Assembly: GCF_045689235.1 (NCBI RefSeq)
Contig: NZ_CP136864.1
Span: 3,410,001 to 3,474,000 of the forward strand
Direction of reading: 5' to 3'
Length of the DNA stretch: 64,000 nucleotides
Origin: Congregibacter variabilis
GTDB lineage: Bacteria > Pseudomonadota > Gammaproteobacteria > Pseudomonadales > Halieaceae
This document shows, in pieces, positions 18,801-26,603 of this stretch (position 1 is the first letter of the stretch; each line of letters starts with the position of its first letter). The notes under the pieces are model-generated. The model saw nothing but the letters and a program-made list of their open reading frames with translations, was not told the DNA's origin and made no database searches. Made by a program: the position numbers and the translations under genes.

Positions 18801-21319
18801 TTCCAATGCTTGAACCCAGCGGACCTGAGCCTTTGGCCTTAGAACCTATGGCTCTGCAGCCCCTGGACCTTCAGTTCGCCAATGGCATGGGAGGTTTTGA
18901 TCGAGTTAGCGGTGATTACGTTTTGGATCTCGGGCCGGGAGAACATACTCCTGCGCCGTGGTGCAACGTGCTGGCCAATGATCAGTTTGGGGCGATCCTG
19001 AGTGAATATGGACTGGGTTTTAGCTGGGCGGCTAACAGTGGTGAAAACCGCCTTACCTGGAGTTCTAATGACCCAGTTTCTGATCTACCCGGAGAAGCCC
19101 TGTATCTTCGCGACGAAGTCACTGCCCGGTTCTGGAGCGTTACTCCCGGACCGGCTGAGGAAAGTTCTGCATGCAGGATTCGTCACGGCACGGGGTACAC
19201 CCGGTGGCAAAAAAAGAGCCATGGGCTGGATCAGGATCTGCTTGTCTTTGTACCACCGAAGGATCCGGTAAAACTGCTGCGACTTCGACTTACAAATCAC
19301 ACCGGTCAGGCACGCCGTTTGACGGCAACTTTTTACGCGCAGTGGCTCCTTGGATCGCTTGGCAGTAACTGCAAGCCTCATATCGTCTGTCACTACGACC
19401 CATCACTACACGCTATTGTCAGTCACAATCCATGGCGATCAGAGTTTAGCGAGCGAGTTGCGTTTGTGTCTTCCACTGACGTTGCTCACAGTGTGTCCGG
19501 AGATCGCTACGAATTTTTGGGGCGCGAGGGCACATTGCAAAGTCCCGCGGGCCTTCGAAGATCTGATCTTGGAGGGGGTTTTAACAGTGGGGGTGACGCC
19601 TGTGCTGCATATCAGGTGCATCTGGACTTAGCTGCAGGGGAGAGCAAAGAGACAGTTTTTATCCTGGGTCAGGGCGCTAATCAGGCACAGAGCAGTGAAC
19701 TCATTACGCGCTATCAGGATCCCCGACAGATCGATACTGCGTTTTCGCAATTACAGAGCTTTTGGACGGAAAAATTGCATGCTGTGCAGGTCGAGACCCC
19801 TGACCCCGCCTTTGACCTAATGGTCAACCGTTGGTTGATCTATCAGACCCTGGCCTCGCGGATGATGGCAAGAGCAGGCTTTTATCAGGCTAGCGGGGCC
19901 TATGGTTTTCGCGATCAATTGCAGGATTCCCTGGCGTTGCTACAGGCTGATCCCGAACGAGTTCGTGAGCATATCCTGCGGGCAGCAGGACATCAGTTTG
20001 AAGCCGGCGACGTGCAGCATTGGTGGCACCCTCCCCAGGGGCGCGGCGTCAGAACCCACTGCTCTGACGATTACATCTGGCTCGCTTATGTCACGGCCCG
20101 GTATGTCACGGCCTCGGCCGACCGTGCAATCCTTGACTGCTCAGTGCCTTTTTTAATGGCGCCTCCCCTGGCTCCGGGGGAGCAGGATCGCTATGCGCGA
20201 TTTGACCGAGGTAATCCCGCGACGCTGTTTGAGCACTGTTGCCGTGCCTTGGACCACATGATGAGCACAGGTGCTCATGGTTTGCCGCTCATGGGTAGCG
20301 GTGACTGGAACGATGGTATGGACCGTGTCGGCATCCAGGGGCGTGGTGAAAGCGTGTGGTTAGCCTGGTTTCAGATCGCTGCGATCAAGGAATTTTACCC
20401 CTTGGCAGTGGAGCGCGGGGCGACGGAGCGCGCCGATCGCTGGCAGCAATATGCTAAAAATTTGAAAACAGCCATTGATGAGAGCGCCTGGGATGGCGAG
20501 TGGTATATCAGGGCAATAGATGACCGGGGTAAGTCCTGGGGATCTCACGAAAATGAAGAATGCCGTATTGATTCCATCTCTCAGTCCTGGGCCGTACTGG
20601 CTGGTTTTGGCCATGAGCCGCGTGCGAAGACAGCAATGAATGCAGCGCGCGATAAGTTGCTTCTTGATAAGGATAGGTTGGTGCTGTTGTTGGATCCACC
20701 TTTTCATTATTCTTCGCGAGATCCAGGGTATATCCGAGCTTACCCACCGGGAATAAGGGAGAACGGCGGCCAGTACAGCCATGCGGCAACGTGGATGGGG
20801 CTGGCATTCGCGGGCCTTGGCGATGGCGATACCGCCTGGCAGATATTCGATATCCTCAATCCGATTCGGCGCGCTCTCGATCCCGAGAGCGTTCGGCGAT
20901 ACCAGCGCGAGCCTTTTGTGTTGGCTGGCGATATCTATTCCAAAGATAGCAACCGTGGGCGTGGTGGCTGGAGTTGGTACACCGGCGCTTCCGCATGGAC
21001 CTGGCAATTGGGTGTAGAAGGGATTCTGGGTTTACGCCCGGTAGATGGCGGCTTCACCATTGATCCCTGCCTGCCAACACAATGGGGTGGCGCTAGGCTT
21101 ATCGTCCGGCGCAAACAGGGTGTAATAAAAATCGCTATCGAAGATCCTGATCACGTGGGTCGCGGCGTGAGTTCCATCGCGGTAAATGGAGAGACGGTCA
21201 GCGACAAGCTATTGCGGCTGCCGGGGGAGGGAAAGGAAATCGAAGTTGATGTACGACTTGGAAAACAACAGAGCATGACAACGCCGCTGCAGCTGCCGTT
21301 GTCGCGCGGTAACAGCTGA
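12815..21319 (+). CDS. ndvB: Cyclic beta-1,2-glucan synthase-like (GT84 + GH94)
   Basis: This 2834-residue inner-membrane enzyme of the NdvB/Cgs type initiates, elongates and cyclises beta-1,2-glucan from UDP-glucose. An N-terminal region of about 310 residues precedes membrane helices (about 312-375). A glycosyltransferase domain follows, with LDADTMLP near residue 538 and the QxxRW-type RAHRWIRGDW near 684, then more helices (about 725-775, 855-885). Next come a long linker/glucoamylase-like region (about 915-1480), beta-sandwich domains and a C-terminal GH94 phosphorylase-like barrel with GSGDWNDGMDRVG near 2495. The length matches rhizobial family members. Product linkage is not proven by sequence. 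It is translationally coupled to usp. Confidence 0.88.
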   Translation: MAESTADVFSSQLLESEARRVARSHKLGQSSKEFLSVYKHLRQMPDWIARIDSYCAAPKPEHSRVADWLLDNDYQVLRAIRQLGEDLPPDFYHQLPVLSTADSHQVPRVFAVAHAAIKAMRKQLASGNLQRYINAYQEVAPLTVAELWALPSMLRLASLEILADAFEQLSEDLAPPWKISVYATKARSPDVTDRVAQAISVLAAVYAFEWADFVDHTSCVEAILRRDPAECYANMDFQSRDSYRRAVERLAKGSGFGEVAIARKVIALANREKPGSRQRHVGFWLIDEGVQALEESLGYRRDWRERRQAFILGNAGLCYSSVSLLFFIAALVLPFWYLLHTGAAPITWLVTLLLVALPASVLSQALVQWLLASLVSIRALPAIDYRKGIPVDCKTAVVVPVIISRAEDVPPLVEWLELRRLANPDPMLHFVLLSDLPDSKEEVQPNDAAIEKALVEAVASLNERSMGYGNAPAVCNFYLLHRRRRFNAAQNCWMGWERKRGKIESFNRFVLSGDPAEFSLREGELSQLRDIKYVITLDADTMLPPSAAASLIGTIAHPLNKAQWDATTGQIAGGYSIIQPRLEVLPLSGPVSLFCRIFAGDAAIDIYSRAVSDLYQDLFASGSFVGKGIYEVASFQRSLENRVPENTILSHDLFEGAHARTALASNIILYENFPANYPEYALRAHRWIRGDWQLLPWLGKKIPTADGALMPGALSALDRFKMFDNLRRSLVMPSLLVLLLAGWTVLPGNPWLWTLLAALAPGIYLFAGLVNTVTREDRSARFADMRYRILEICGHWFGSLTFLVSDTLIALDAIVRTLWRLLVSRRDLLQWRSAAHVQNGISRGSLRSSTWRLMWPSSFSAVLLTPALAFFFPLALIPASPLLLLWFIAPEIAIWLGHPRETRRQHLNDDEQSFLFQLARRTWHFFEAFAGPNENWLPPDNFQGGAKNEVAHRTSPTNIGMLLTATTTARDFGFICTDDFVLRIHSALKSMGQLETYRGHIFNWYDTRTLKPLEPRYVSTVDSGNLAACLIVLKQSCLEYATEPVFRPQLWQGLQCTFALLMDALRSFGGINNEDLKRHQSHFEQTFSHARISVSSWSTCASELVDTHWPKFEQVIAEKLIHSAESSPVALTEVRVWVDRFHHDLHALYRQLHDYLPWLGLLVGPPSGCEDIARSVMSVLSAECPIPNLTENIRSCNSLIEDRLTSLPQTESVSVWLENLQSSLQQGLSKQEELSADLLDLASRAEHIAFGMDFSLLYDKEVRLFRIGFNVSTGQDDHNHYDLLASEARTASFFAIAKRDVPMEHWFSLGRPVTRLHGKPVVLSWTGSMFEYLMPALFMPGHRDTLLGESQSAAVIYQRDYAASRKTPWGISESAFAATDADGNYQYKAFGAPGLGLRRGLSEDLVIAPYATALALGHWPRLAVDNLRKLAGLTRLGVYGFIDALDFTGKRSSGDSAFKPVETYMAHHQGMIAVAIFNALHNDIVVHRMMSDKRMRTFEMLLQERIPWEAPIEEGRIKEAKELEQGLRPVPVLNSWVPSTGSTVPQVLMLGNGRMASWHSEGGAGGLYWKNFALTRWLPDSSGDCHGYWLYIKDVESQMLWSAGRLPTGDAGSESRTIFHPHMIEHFRRNHGIATRVEMSVAADDDVEIRRITLVNEGTEARTIEVTSYGEVVLAPPIDDERHPAFSKLFVGSEFYPQLNGLMFTRRPRRPEAPAPHLLHMAVMNSARVDLVGYETDRSQFIGRNGNLKRPLGLLSELSRTTGWTLDPIMALTVRATLGPNESASFFLLSIAGESVSKLQEIAGRYQTNSLDWAFRDAARMVAREVARVELEPAALPDMQAIASLLLQPHPHFTASPSHLSESRYGQEYLWHFGISGDLPILLVRMAETKPTRLLETLIKAQHLWRRAGLRVDIVVLRTGSAGYEDPLRETILAILRDADVFGYLGREGGVHLLYADHMEPDVQRGIETMARVILDDDAVPLSRKLDNMLEHRALFPMLEPSGPEPLALEPMALQPLDLQFANGMGGFDRVSGDYVLDLGPGEHTPAPWCNVLANDQFGAILSEYGLGFSWAANSGENRLTWSSNDPVSDLPGEALYLRDEVTARFWSVTPGPAEESSACRIRHGTGYTRWQKKSHGLDQDLLVFVPPKDPVKLLRLRLTNHTGQARRLTATFYAQWLLGSLGSNCKPHIVCHYDPSLHAIVSHNPWRSEFSERVAFVSSTDVAHSVSGDRYEFLGREGTLQSPAGLRRSDLGGGFNSGGDACAAYQVHLDLAAGESKETVFILGQGANQAQSSELITRYQDPRQIDTAFSQLQSFWTEKLHAVQVETPDPAFDLMVNRWLIYQTLASRMMARAGFYQASGAYGFRDQLQDSLALLQADPERVREHILRAAGHQFEAGDVQHWWHPPQGRGVRTHCSDDYIWLAYVTARYVTASADRAILDCSVPFLMAPPLAPGEQDRYARFDRGNPATLFEHCCRALDHMMSTGAHGLPLMGSGDWNDGMDRVGIQGRGESVWLAWFQIAAIKEFYPLAVERGATERADRWQQYAKNLKTAIDESAWDGEWYIRAIDDRGKSWGSHENEECRIDSISQSWAVLAGFGHEPRAKTAMNAARDKLLLDKDRLVLLLDPPFHYSSRDPGYIRAYPPGIRENGGQYSHAATWMGLAFAGLGDGDTAWQIFDILNPIRRALDPESVRRYQREPFVLAGDIYSKDSNRGRGGWSWYTGASAWTWQLGVEGILGLRPVDGGFTIDPCLPTQWGGARLIVRRKQGVIKIAIEDPDHVGRGVSSIAVNGETVSDKLLRLPGEGKEIEVDVRLGKQQSMTTPLQLPLSRGNS

Positions 21320-21422
21320 GGGTCTGACAGAGCCGTCTTTTTGGAATCTAAGGCTTTATCCGATAGTCCTCCCGAGCCGTTGTGCGCAAACTCCGCATTA
21401 GGTCTTTAGTGCAGAGAAAGTC

Positions 21423-22901
21423 TTGAAAATTATAAAGATAATGCCGGTTTTTCTGTCCCTCGTGTGTGCTCCGATACTGGGTTCTGTGGCTTATGCACAG
21501 AATTCGGGTGTCGATAATCTGCGCGAAACCGGTAAAGCGTTTGCGGCTGTAGCGCAAGAAGTATCTCCTTCGGTGGTCCTTATCCGGGCTGAGAGCCAGG
21601 GGTCTGCGGCTGCGCCGGGAGACTTTCAGTCGCCCTTCGGTGATCAGTGGCCTTTTGGGGATGATCTACTTCGACGCTTTTTTGGGGATCAAGTCCCGGG
21701 TCTACCGCAGCAACCCAAGCCGAATGTGCAGCGGCCCCCGCGGGTGATCGGCCAGGGTTCGGGGTTTGTTTTTGCGGTCAGGGATGGTTTGTTTTCTGAC
21801 AGAAGTTATATTTTGACCAATAACCATGTGGTCAAAAATGCCGACAAGATCCGTGTCACATTTCAGGATGGGCGTGAATTCCAGGCTCGGGTCACCGGGC
21901 GTGACCCGCAGTCTGATGTAGCGGTTGTCGAGATCGATGCCAGTGGTTTGCCGGCATTAGAATGGGGAGACTCTTCGCTTTTGCAGGTCGGCGAGTGGGT
22001 TGTGGCCATAGGCAATCCGTTCGGCTTGAGTCATACGCTAACCGTTGGTGTTGTCAGTGCTACAGGACGCACCAGCGTAGGTATCAATGATTACGAAGAC
22101 TTCATTCAGACCGATGCCGCGATTAATCCGGGCAACTCCGGTGGCCCCTTGGTTAATCTTGACGGTGAGGTGGTGGGAGTCAATACAGCGATATTCAGTC
22201 GAAGCGGAGGTTATATGGGCGTCGGATTTGCGATTCCCAGCGAGCTTGCCCGCGGTATTGCCATGCAGCTTCTGGAGCATGGTCAGGTTACTCGCGGTTA
22301 CCTGGGCGTAGTGATTCAACAGCTGACTCCGGATCTTGCGGATTCGTTTGATATTCCTGCGGGACAGGGAATCTTGGTGGCACAAGTGAGTGAGGATTCT
22401 CCGGCAAAGAAGGCTGGTTTACGTCTGGGTGATGTCATTATTGAATTGCAGGGCGAAGCGGTCAGTGATGTGGGGAGGTTTCGAAATCTAGTGGCCTTGA
22501 TACCACCGGGTACTACCCAGACCCTGACTGTTTTGCGTGATGGTAAGCGCAAGATGTTATCGGTGACCTTCGGGAAACTTAGCCAGGAAGTTTCAGACGA
22601 GGAAACGCCTGCTCGTAGCGCTGAGAAAATTGGCGTCGTCGTGCAGACTCTCACTCCCCAGTTGGCGGAGCTCTACAATGTGGAGTCCGGCGAAGGTGTT
22701 GTGGTGACCGAGGTCGTTTCTGGTTCGATTGCAGCTATGGCGGGAATCAGAATTGGTACCGTGATTATGCAAGTTGATCGCAAGACGATAAAGAGCGCTG
22801 CTGAGTTCCAGCGGGCTGTACAGCGCAGCGCTGATGACAAGCATGTGCTTCTACTACTCCGCGAGGGTGCGATGCAGCGTTATGTTGCTTTGCGCTGGTG
22901 A
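21423..22901 (+). CDS. degP: Periplasmic Do-family serine protease/chaperone
   Basis: This periplasmic HtrA/Deg protein has 492 aa: a signal peptide (about 1-25, ending SVAYA), a trypsin-like domain and two PDZ domains (about 285-375 and 400-490). The triad is His135 (TNNHVV), Asp165 (QSDVAVV) and Ser239 (GNSGGP). A Q-linker-like loop rich in Phe, Gln and Pro (about 65-100) corresponds to the LA loop. The start is TTG at 21423 (LKIIKIMPVF) with AGAAAG upstream; ATG at 21441 would shorten the charged N-region. It closes the stress cluster and is convergent with the phosphodiesterase operon, 19 bases away. Confidence 0.93.
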   Translation: MKIIKIMPVFLSLVCAPILGSVAYAQNSGVDNLRETGKAFAAVAQEVSPSVVLIRAESQGSAAAPGDFQSPFGDQWPFGDDLLRRFFGDQVPGLPQQPKPNVQRPPRVIGQGSGFVFAVRDGLFSDRSYILTNNHVVKNADKIRVTFQDGREFQARVTGRDPQSDVAVVEIDASGLPALEWGDSSLLQVGEWVVAIGNPFGLSHTLTVGVVSATGRTSVGINDYEDFIQTDAAINPGNSGGPLVNLDGEVVGVNTAIFSRSGGYMGVGFAIPSELARGIAMQLLEHGQVTRGYLGVVIQQLTPDLADSFDIPAGQGILVAQVSEDSPAKKAGLRLGDVIIELQGEAVSDVGRFRNLVALIPPGTTQTLTVLRDGKRKMLSVTFGKLSQEVSDEETPARSAEKIGVVVQTLTPQLAELYNVESGEGVVVTEVVSGSIAAMAGIRIGTVIMQVDRKTIKSAAEFQRAVQRSADDKHVLLLLREGAMQRYVALRW

Positions 22902-22920
22902 GGGGCTGTGGAGCTTCTTT

Positions 22921-25329
22921 TTATAAGCCTGCCTCAGGCAGAGTGAGTTCTGCGATTAGCGGCAAGTGATCGGAGGCAACACGGACCAATGCGCTTGAGG
23001 GGACCTCTATGTCACTGACGCCAATGGCTGGATCAACATAGATATGATCGATACGTGCCGTAGGGAAGCGGCCAAAGAACGTGTTTTTTGGGCGGTGGCT
23101 TTCAAGTTCGATCTGCGCGTCTACAAGGCGTGTCTGGAGTTTTTTGCATACCGTCGACGAGGGCATGGCATTGAAGTCCCCGCAAAGTAGTAATGGACCG
23201 CGGCATTGGGGGTGCCCCAGCCACTGATCGCTCAGCAGAGCCTCTACCTGCCGCTTTCTTTCGCGTTGATATAAGCCAAGATGAGTATTCATGACCTGCA
23301 GCTCAGTGCCATCTACGTCAATCGCAACCCATAGTGCACCTCGGGGCTCGAGTGCCGGCTTTTTCGGCAAGCCGGGCAATAGCCCAGCTTTTACCAGTCG
23401 CATGGGAAACCGTGTAAGTATTGCGTCACCGTAACGCTCTTCTTCCATATGCACTGACGCATGAAAATGCATGGACATCTCCAGCTGGTTGGCAATGAGC
23501 TGTGCCTGATCAATACCTCCGGTGCGCAAGCGGCCCACATCCAGTTCCTGCAATGCAATAACGTCCGGCGCGTAGCGATTGATGACGCGTGCAATGCGTT
23601 CCGGTGAAAGTTTTCCGTCCATGCCAATGCAACTGTGCACGTTGTAGGTCATGACACGCACCGTCTTTGGTGGCGTGACAGACCGGCGCGGTGAGAGCGT
23701 AAGCTCTGAGCTTGATCGGCCCAGCTCCCGAAGGACGGCTCTGCGAAGGTCCAACGGCCGGGCATAGGAACGCCCGGCGCTCCTCAGCTCAACGTCGTCC
23801 GGCAGCAACACAAAGCCGTTGCTTTCCTTTGGTCCCGCTCCCCCATGTGCGCCATTTTCCAATGCAAAGCTAATCGCCTCGCGCCCTAGACACCACCCGA
23901 ACGCAATCAAGGTTCCAGCATCACAATGATGGGCGAGAGCGATCAGGTCTCTTGTAACATCTGCAAGAAATGGATGATCATCGCCAAGCACTGCGGCTGC
24001 TTCTTCGGGGAGCGAGAACTCCCCCTTACTCGTCCAGGCCCGCGCCCTTCCTGACGTCTCTTTCGCAAGTACCATGGGCACATCGGCATCGCTGATCAGA
24101 GCTTCGGCCATTGACTGAATACCCACTGCGGATAGCGGCTCTTTAATGTAGATCATGCTCACCGGACCTCGCAGTGTGAGCGATATCTGAGAATCCTGGT
24201 AAGCCCCGGATTCCGGGCCCCGGGTGCGCAAGATTTTTTGAATCCGCTTGCCTCCTACATAGCGAGCACGATTCATCTCGAGGCCGGATACACCATCGGC
24301 CTGCGCCATGCGCGGCTTTTTTGTCTCGCCCGAGTAAATTCTGGCGGCCACGGCGCCGAAGTCCGTACCGTGAATTTTTGCATATGATTGCGTTTTTTCC
24401 TGGCCGTGGTCCGAGTAAACCCACAGCTCATAACTGCGGCGGGAAGAGCGTTGAGTCGCTCGCCATATTCGGGCGACGGCGTCGTCAATGCCCTTAAGTG
24501 TCCAATGGGCAAATTTTGAGGACGGCCCGCGACGATGCGCCTGTTCGTCATAACCCAGAAAATTCAGGTGGATTACCGGGAGGCCGCGTGCAATATCGAT
24601 CTTTACTCCAATGGTAGTCAGCTCGCGCAAAACGATGGACACAGCAACGCGAGTAGGCACAAAAGTGAGCTCTCTGAATATACTGTGGCCGCGGATCAGA
24701 CCGCGGAAAAAGTCCGTTACCGCCAGTAGGATCTCTGTGAGAAACAGCACGCCGATTCTCAGGAAACTATAGGTGTTACTGAGCACGAGCAGGATCAGTG
24801 CCACTGGACTTGCATCGCGCAGCGCCGGTCCCCAACCGTGGGATGTGGGGCAAAAATGTGGTTCTTGTGCACCGCCGGTATAGTTGTCCACGTAACAACT
24901 ACCGCCCTTGAGAAGTCCTTCTCCTCCCTGGGCCACCAGTCGCTGCTCTACCCGTGCGGCTGCTGCAGTTTCGAACATACGCACCATTTGGCCCGTTTCA
25001 CTTTCCCGAAAACTGAAACCTGGAACAGCAGTCTTGACTCCGTAGAAAAGTTCGGCCTGAAATGCAGCGGTTGATGAGGGTATGCCGGAATAAAGCGCTA
25101 TTTGTTCATAGTGCTCACGATGAAGCAGCCGTCGTAAAAAAGGCATTTCACCCAGGCGTAAGGCGTTTTCAAGTTCCGGTTGCGAAAGACCATCGATCTG
25201 GATCAGCACCAGCCCGGGTGCGGCATCTGTATCTTTAGAACTTGGTAGGCCAAGGATTCGTGCCAGCCATTCGCTGCGACTTAGGGCACGGCGTACTCTA
25301 CGCAAAAGAGCTTCGATACGTCCGATCAC
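22921..25329 (-). CDS. Phosphodiesterase/alkaline-phosphatase-fold + EEP fusion
   Basis: This 802-residue protein joins two phosphoester hydrolases. The N-terminal part (about 38-480) is of the type I phosphodiesterase/nucleotide pyrophosphatase fold: metal ligands in LIQIDGLS and GYDEQAHRRGP and SDHGQEKTQ, with a probable Ser/Thr nucleophile in GIPSSTAAF. Two hydrophobic helices interrupt it at about 176-210. The C-terminal part (about 550-802) is an endonuclease/exonuclease/phosphatase domain with TYNVHSC, ALQELD, GDFNAMPSS and a terminal SDHLPL. The GTG start overlaps the GT4 stop by four bases. The substrate is unknown; a lipid-linked or glycan phosphodiester is more likely than DNA given the neighbours. 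Confidence 0.8.
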   Translation of the reverse strand: MIGRIEALLRRVRRALSRSEWLARILGLPSSKDTDAAPGLVLIQIDGLSQPELENALRLGEMPFLRRLLHREHYEQIALYSGIPSSTAAFQAELFYGVKTAVPGFSFRESETGQMVRMFETAAAARVEQRLVAQGGEGLLKGGSCYVDNYTGGAQEPHFCPTSHGWGPALRDASPVALILLVLSNTYSFLRIGVLFLTEILLAVTDFFRGLIRGHSIFRELTFVPTRVAVSIVLRELTTIGVKIDIARGLPVIHLNFLGYDEQAHRRGPSSKFAHWTLKGIDDAVARIWRATQRSSRRSYELWVYSDHGQEKTQSYAKIHGTDFGAVAARIYSGETKKPRMAQADGVSGLEMNRARYVGGKRIQKILRTRGPESGAYQDSQISLTLRGPVSMIYIKEPLSAVGIQSMAEALISDADVPMVLAKETSGRARAWTSKGEFSLPEEAAAVLGDDHPFLADVTRDLIALAHHCDAGTLIAFGWCLGREAISFALENGAHGGAGPKESNGFVLLPDDVELRSAGRSYARPLDLRRAVLRELGRSSSELTLSPRRSVTPPKTVRVMTYNVHSCIGMDGKLSPERIARVINRYAPDVIALQELDVGRLRTGGIDQAQLIANQLEMSMHFHASVHMEEERYGDAILTRFPMRLVKAGLLPGLPKKPALEPRGALWVAIDVDGTELQVMNTHLGLYQRERKRQVEALLSDQWLGHPQCRGPLLLCGDFNAMPSSTVCKKLQTRLVDAQIELESHRPKNTFFGRFPTARIDHIYVDPAIGVSDIEVPSSALVRVASDHLPLIAELTLPEAGL

Positions 25330-26603
25330 CTGAGGAGGTTCTGCTTGCCAAGCGCCACGCCAGTGGCGGCAACAACATTTTTAGTCATTTCCCATTCGGC
25401 CCGAAATAAGCGCAGCACGCTTTCCCAGGTGTCGACGTCATGCGGGTTGGCGTTGTAGGGGGCCCTGATCAGCGAACTATATATCGCTATTGCTCTGTCG
25501 GCGTGGCGGTCCATGGAGAACTCTTGAGCGGTCGCCCGGGCGGCGGCCTGCATCTTTTGCAGGTCATCTTCAGACAGAGATGCAACAGATTGTATTGCCT
25601 CGGCGAAGGCTGCCGGAGTCGCTTCAAAAACGAGACGGCCGTTGTGGCCATCGTTGACCACTTCGCGTACACCACTTGCATCCAGTGCAACCACGGGGAT
25701 ACCGGCGGCCATGGCTTCTGTCAAAACCATGCCCTGAGTTTCGCTGGTTGATGCGAATGCGAACAAATTCATGGCGTGATAGGCGGCGACCTGTTTCTGG
25801 AAATCCAGCACCCCAAGAAAGTGCACGCGATCCAGAACGCCATGGATTTCAAAAATGTTTTTGATCGTGGGAACAGAAGGACCATCTCCCGCCAGCAAAA
25901 ACTGCATCTCGGTATTGGAATGCATGCTCAGGGCAATCGCCTTTGCCAGGAATTCGAGGTTCTTTTCCGGAGCGAGGCGACCAAGATGACCGATGACGAA
26001 TGCATTTTGTCCTATGCCTAACCGGGTGCGAAACCCCGCTCCATCACCTTGAGCATAGTGGGCGGTGTCCACGCCTGTGGGGAGTACTGCAATAGGCACA
26101 TGAACCCCGCGCTGTTTCAACAAAGCGGCAATACTCTGACTGGGTGCGAACACCTGGTCTGCCATGTTGGCGTAGCGTGTTCCCATTTCTATCGCAAAGC
26201 GTTGAACGGCCGGAGAATCCACGGGAACATAATGGGTGTATTGCTCGATAAGCGTGTGATGGGTGTATACCAAAGGGCATTGGCGGAATCGGGCAATGCG
26301 CAGGGCTGTTGCGCCGAGTAGGTAGGGATGGTGCGCATGCAACATCTGCGGTTCGAATTCGTCAAGGACGTCGCTTAACAGGCCCGATACCGGCAATACC
26401 ATGGAGAAGTCGCTGCCGTTAAAGTGCTGAATCGCTGGAATACGTAACACATCGGTTTCGTGCTCGGGCATGTTGGCAAACTCAGGGGCGACCACCAGAA
26501 CCCGATGACCCCTGCGCCGATACGCCGCAGTAAACGCTGCCACGGAGCGAGCGACGCCGCCGACATGCGGCGTAAAGGTATTAGTGAGCATTACAATATT
26601 CAT
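25326..26603 (-). CDS. GT4 family glycosyltransferase
   Basis: This retaining GT-B glycosyltransferase has 425 aa. The N-terminal Rossmann half begins MNIVMLTNTFTPHVGGVARS with a glycine-rich loop. The C-terminal half has GHLGRLAPEKN (about 209-219) and the nucleotide-sugar EX7E region in SETQGMVLTEAMAAGIPVV (about 287-306). The ATG at 26603 overlaps the stop of the preceding hydrolase gene by four bases (ATGA) and gives a canonical GT4 N-terminus; upstream in-frame codons encode nonconserved sequence. The acceptor could be a diacylglycerol-type lipid or a glycan; no specific activity can be named. Confidence 0.85.
   Translation of the reverse strand: MNIVMLTNTFTPHVGGVARSVAAFTAAYRRRGHRVLVVAPEFANMPEHETDVLRIPAIQHFNGSDFSMVLPVSGLLSDVLDEFEPQMLHAHHPYLLGATALRIARFRQCPLVYTHHTLIEQYTHYVPVDSPAVQRFAIEMGTRYANMADQVFAPSQSIAALLKQRGVHVPIAVLPTGVDTAHYAQGDGAGFRTRLGIGQNAFVIGHLGRLAPEKNLEFLAKAIALSMHSNTEMQFLLAGDGPSVPTIKNIFEIHGVLDRVHFLGVLDFQKQVAAYHAMNLFAFASTSETQGMVLTEAMAAGIPVVALDASGVREVVNDGHNGRLVFEATPAAFAEAIQSVASLSEDDLQKMQAAARATAQEFSMDRHADRAIAIYSSLIRAPYNANPHDVDTWESVLRLFRAEWEMTKNVVAATGVALGKQNLLR

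Noticed and set aside
21349..21413. Operator-like sequences upstream of degP (TAAGGCTTTATCCGA and TAGGTCTTTAG)
   Set aside because: Too many mismatches to the TAGGG-N5-CCCTA pattern and spacing of 50 bp; kept out of the motif set.
25450..25470. TAGGGGGCCCTGA resembling the operator inside the GT4 gene
   Set aside because: Shorter (13 bases), lies within coding sequence and is explained by codons.
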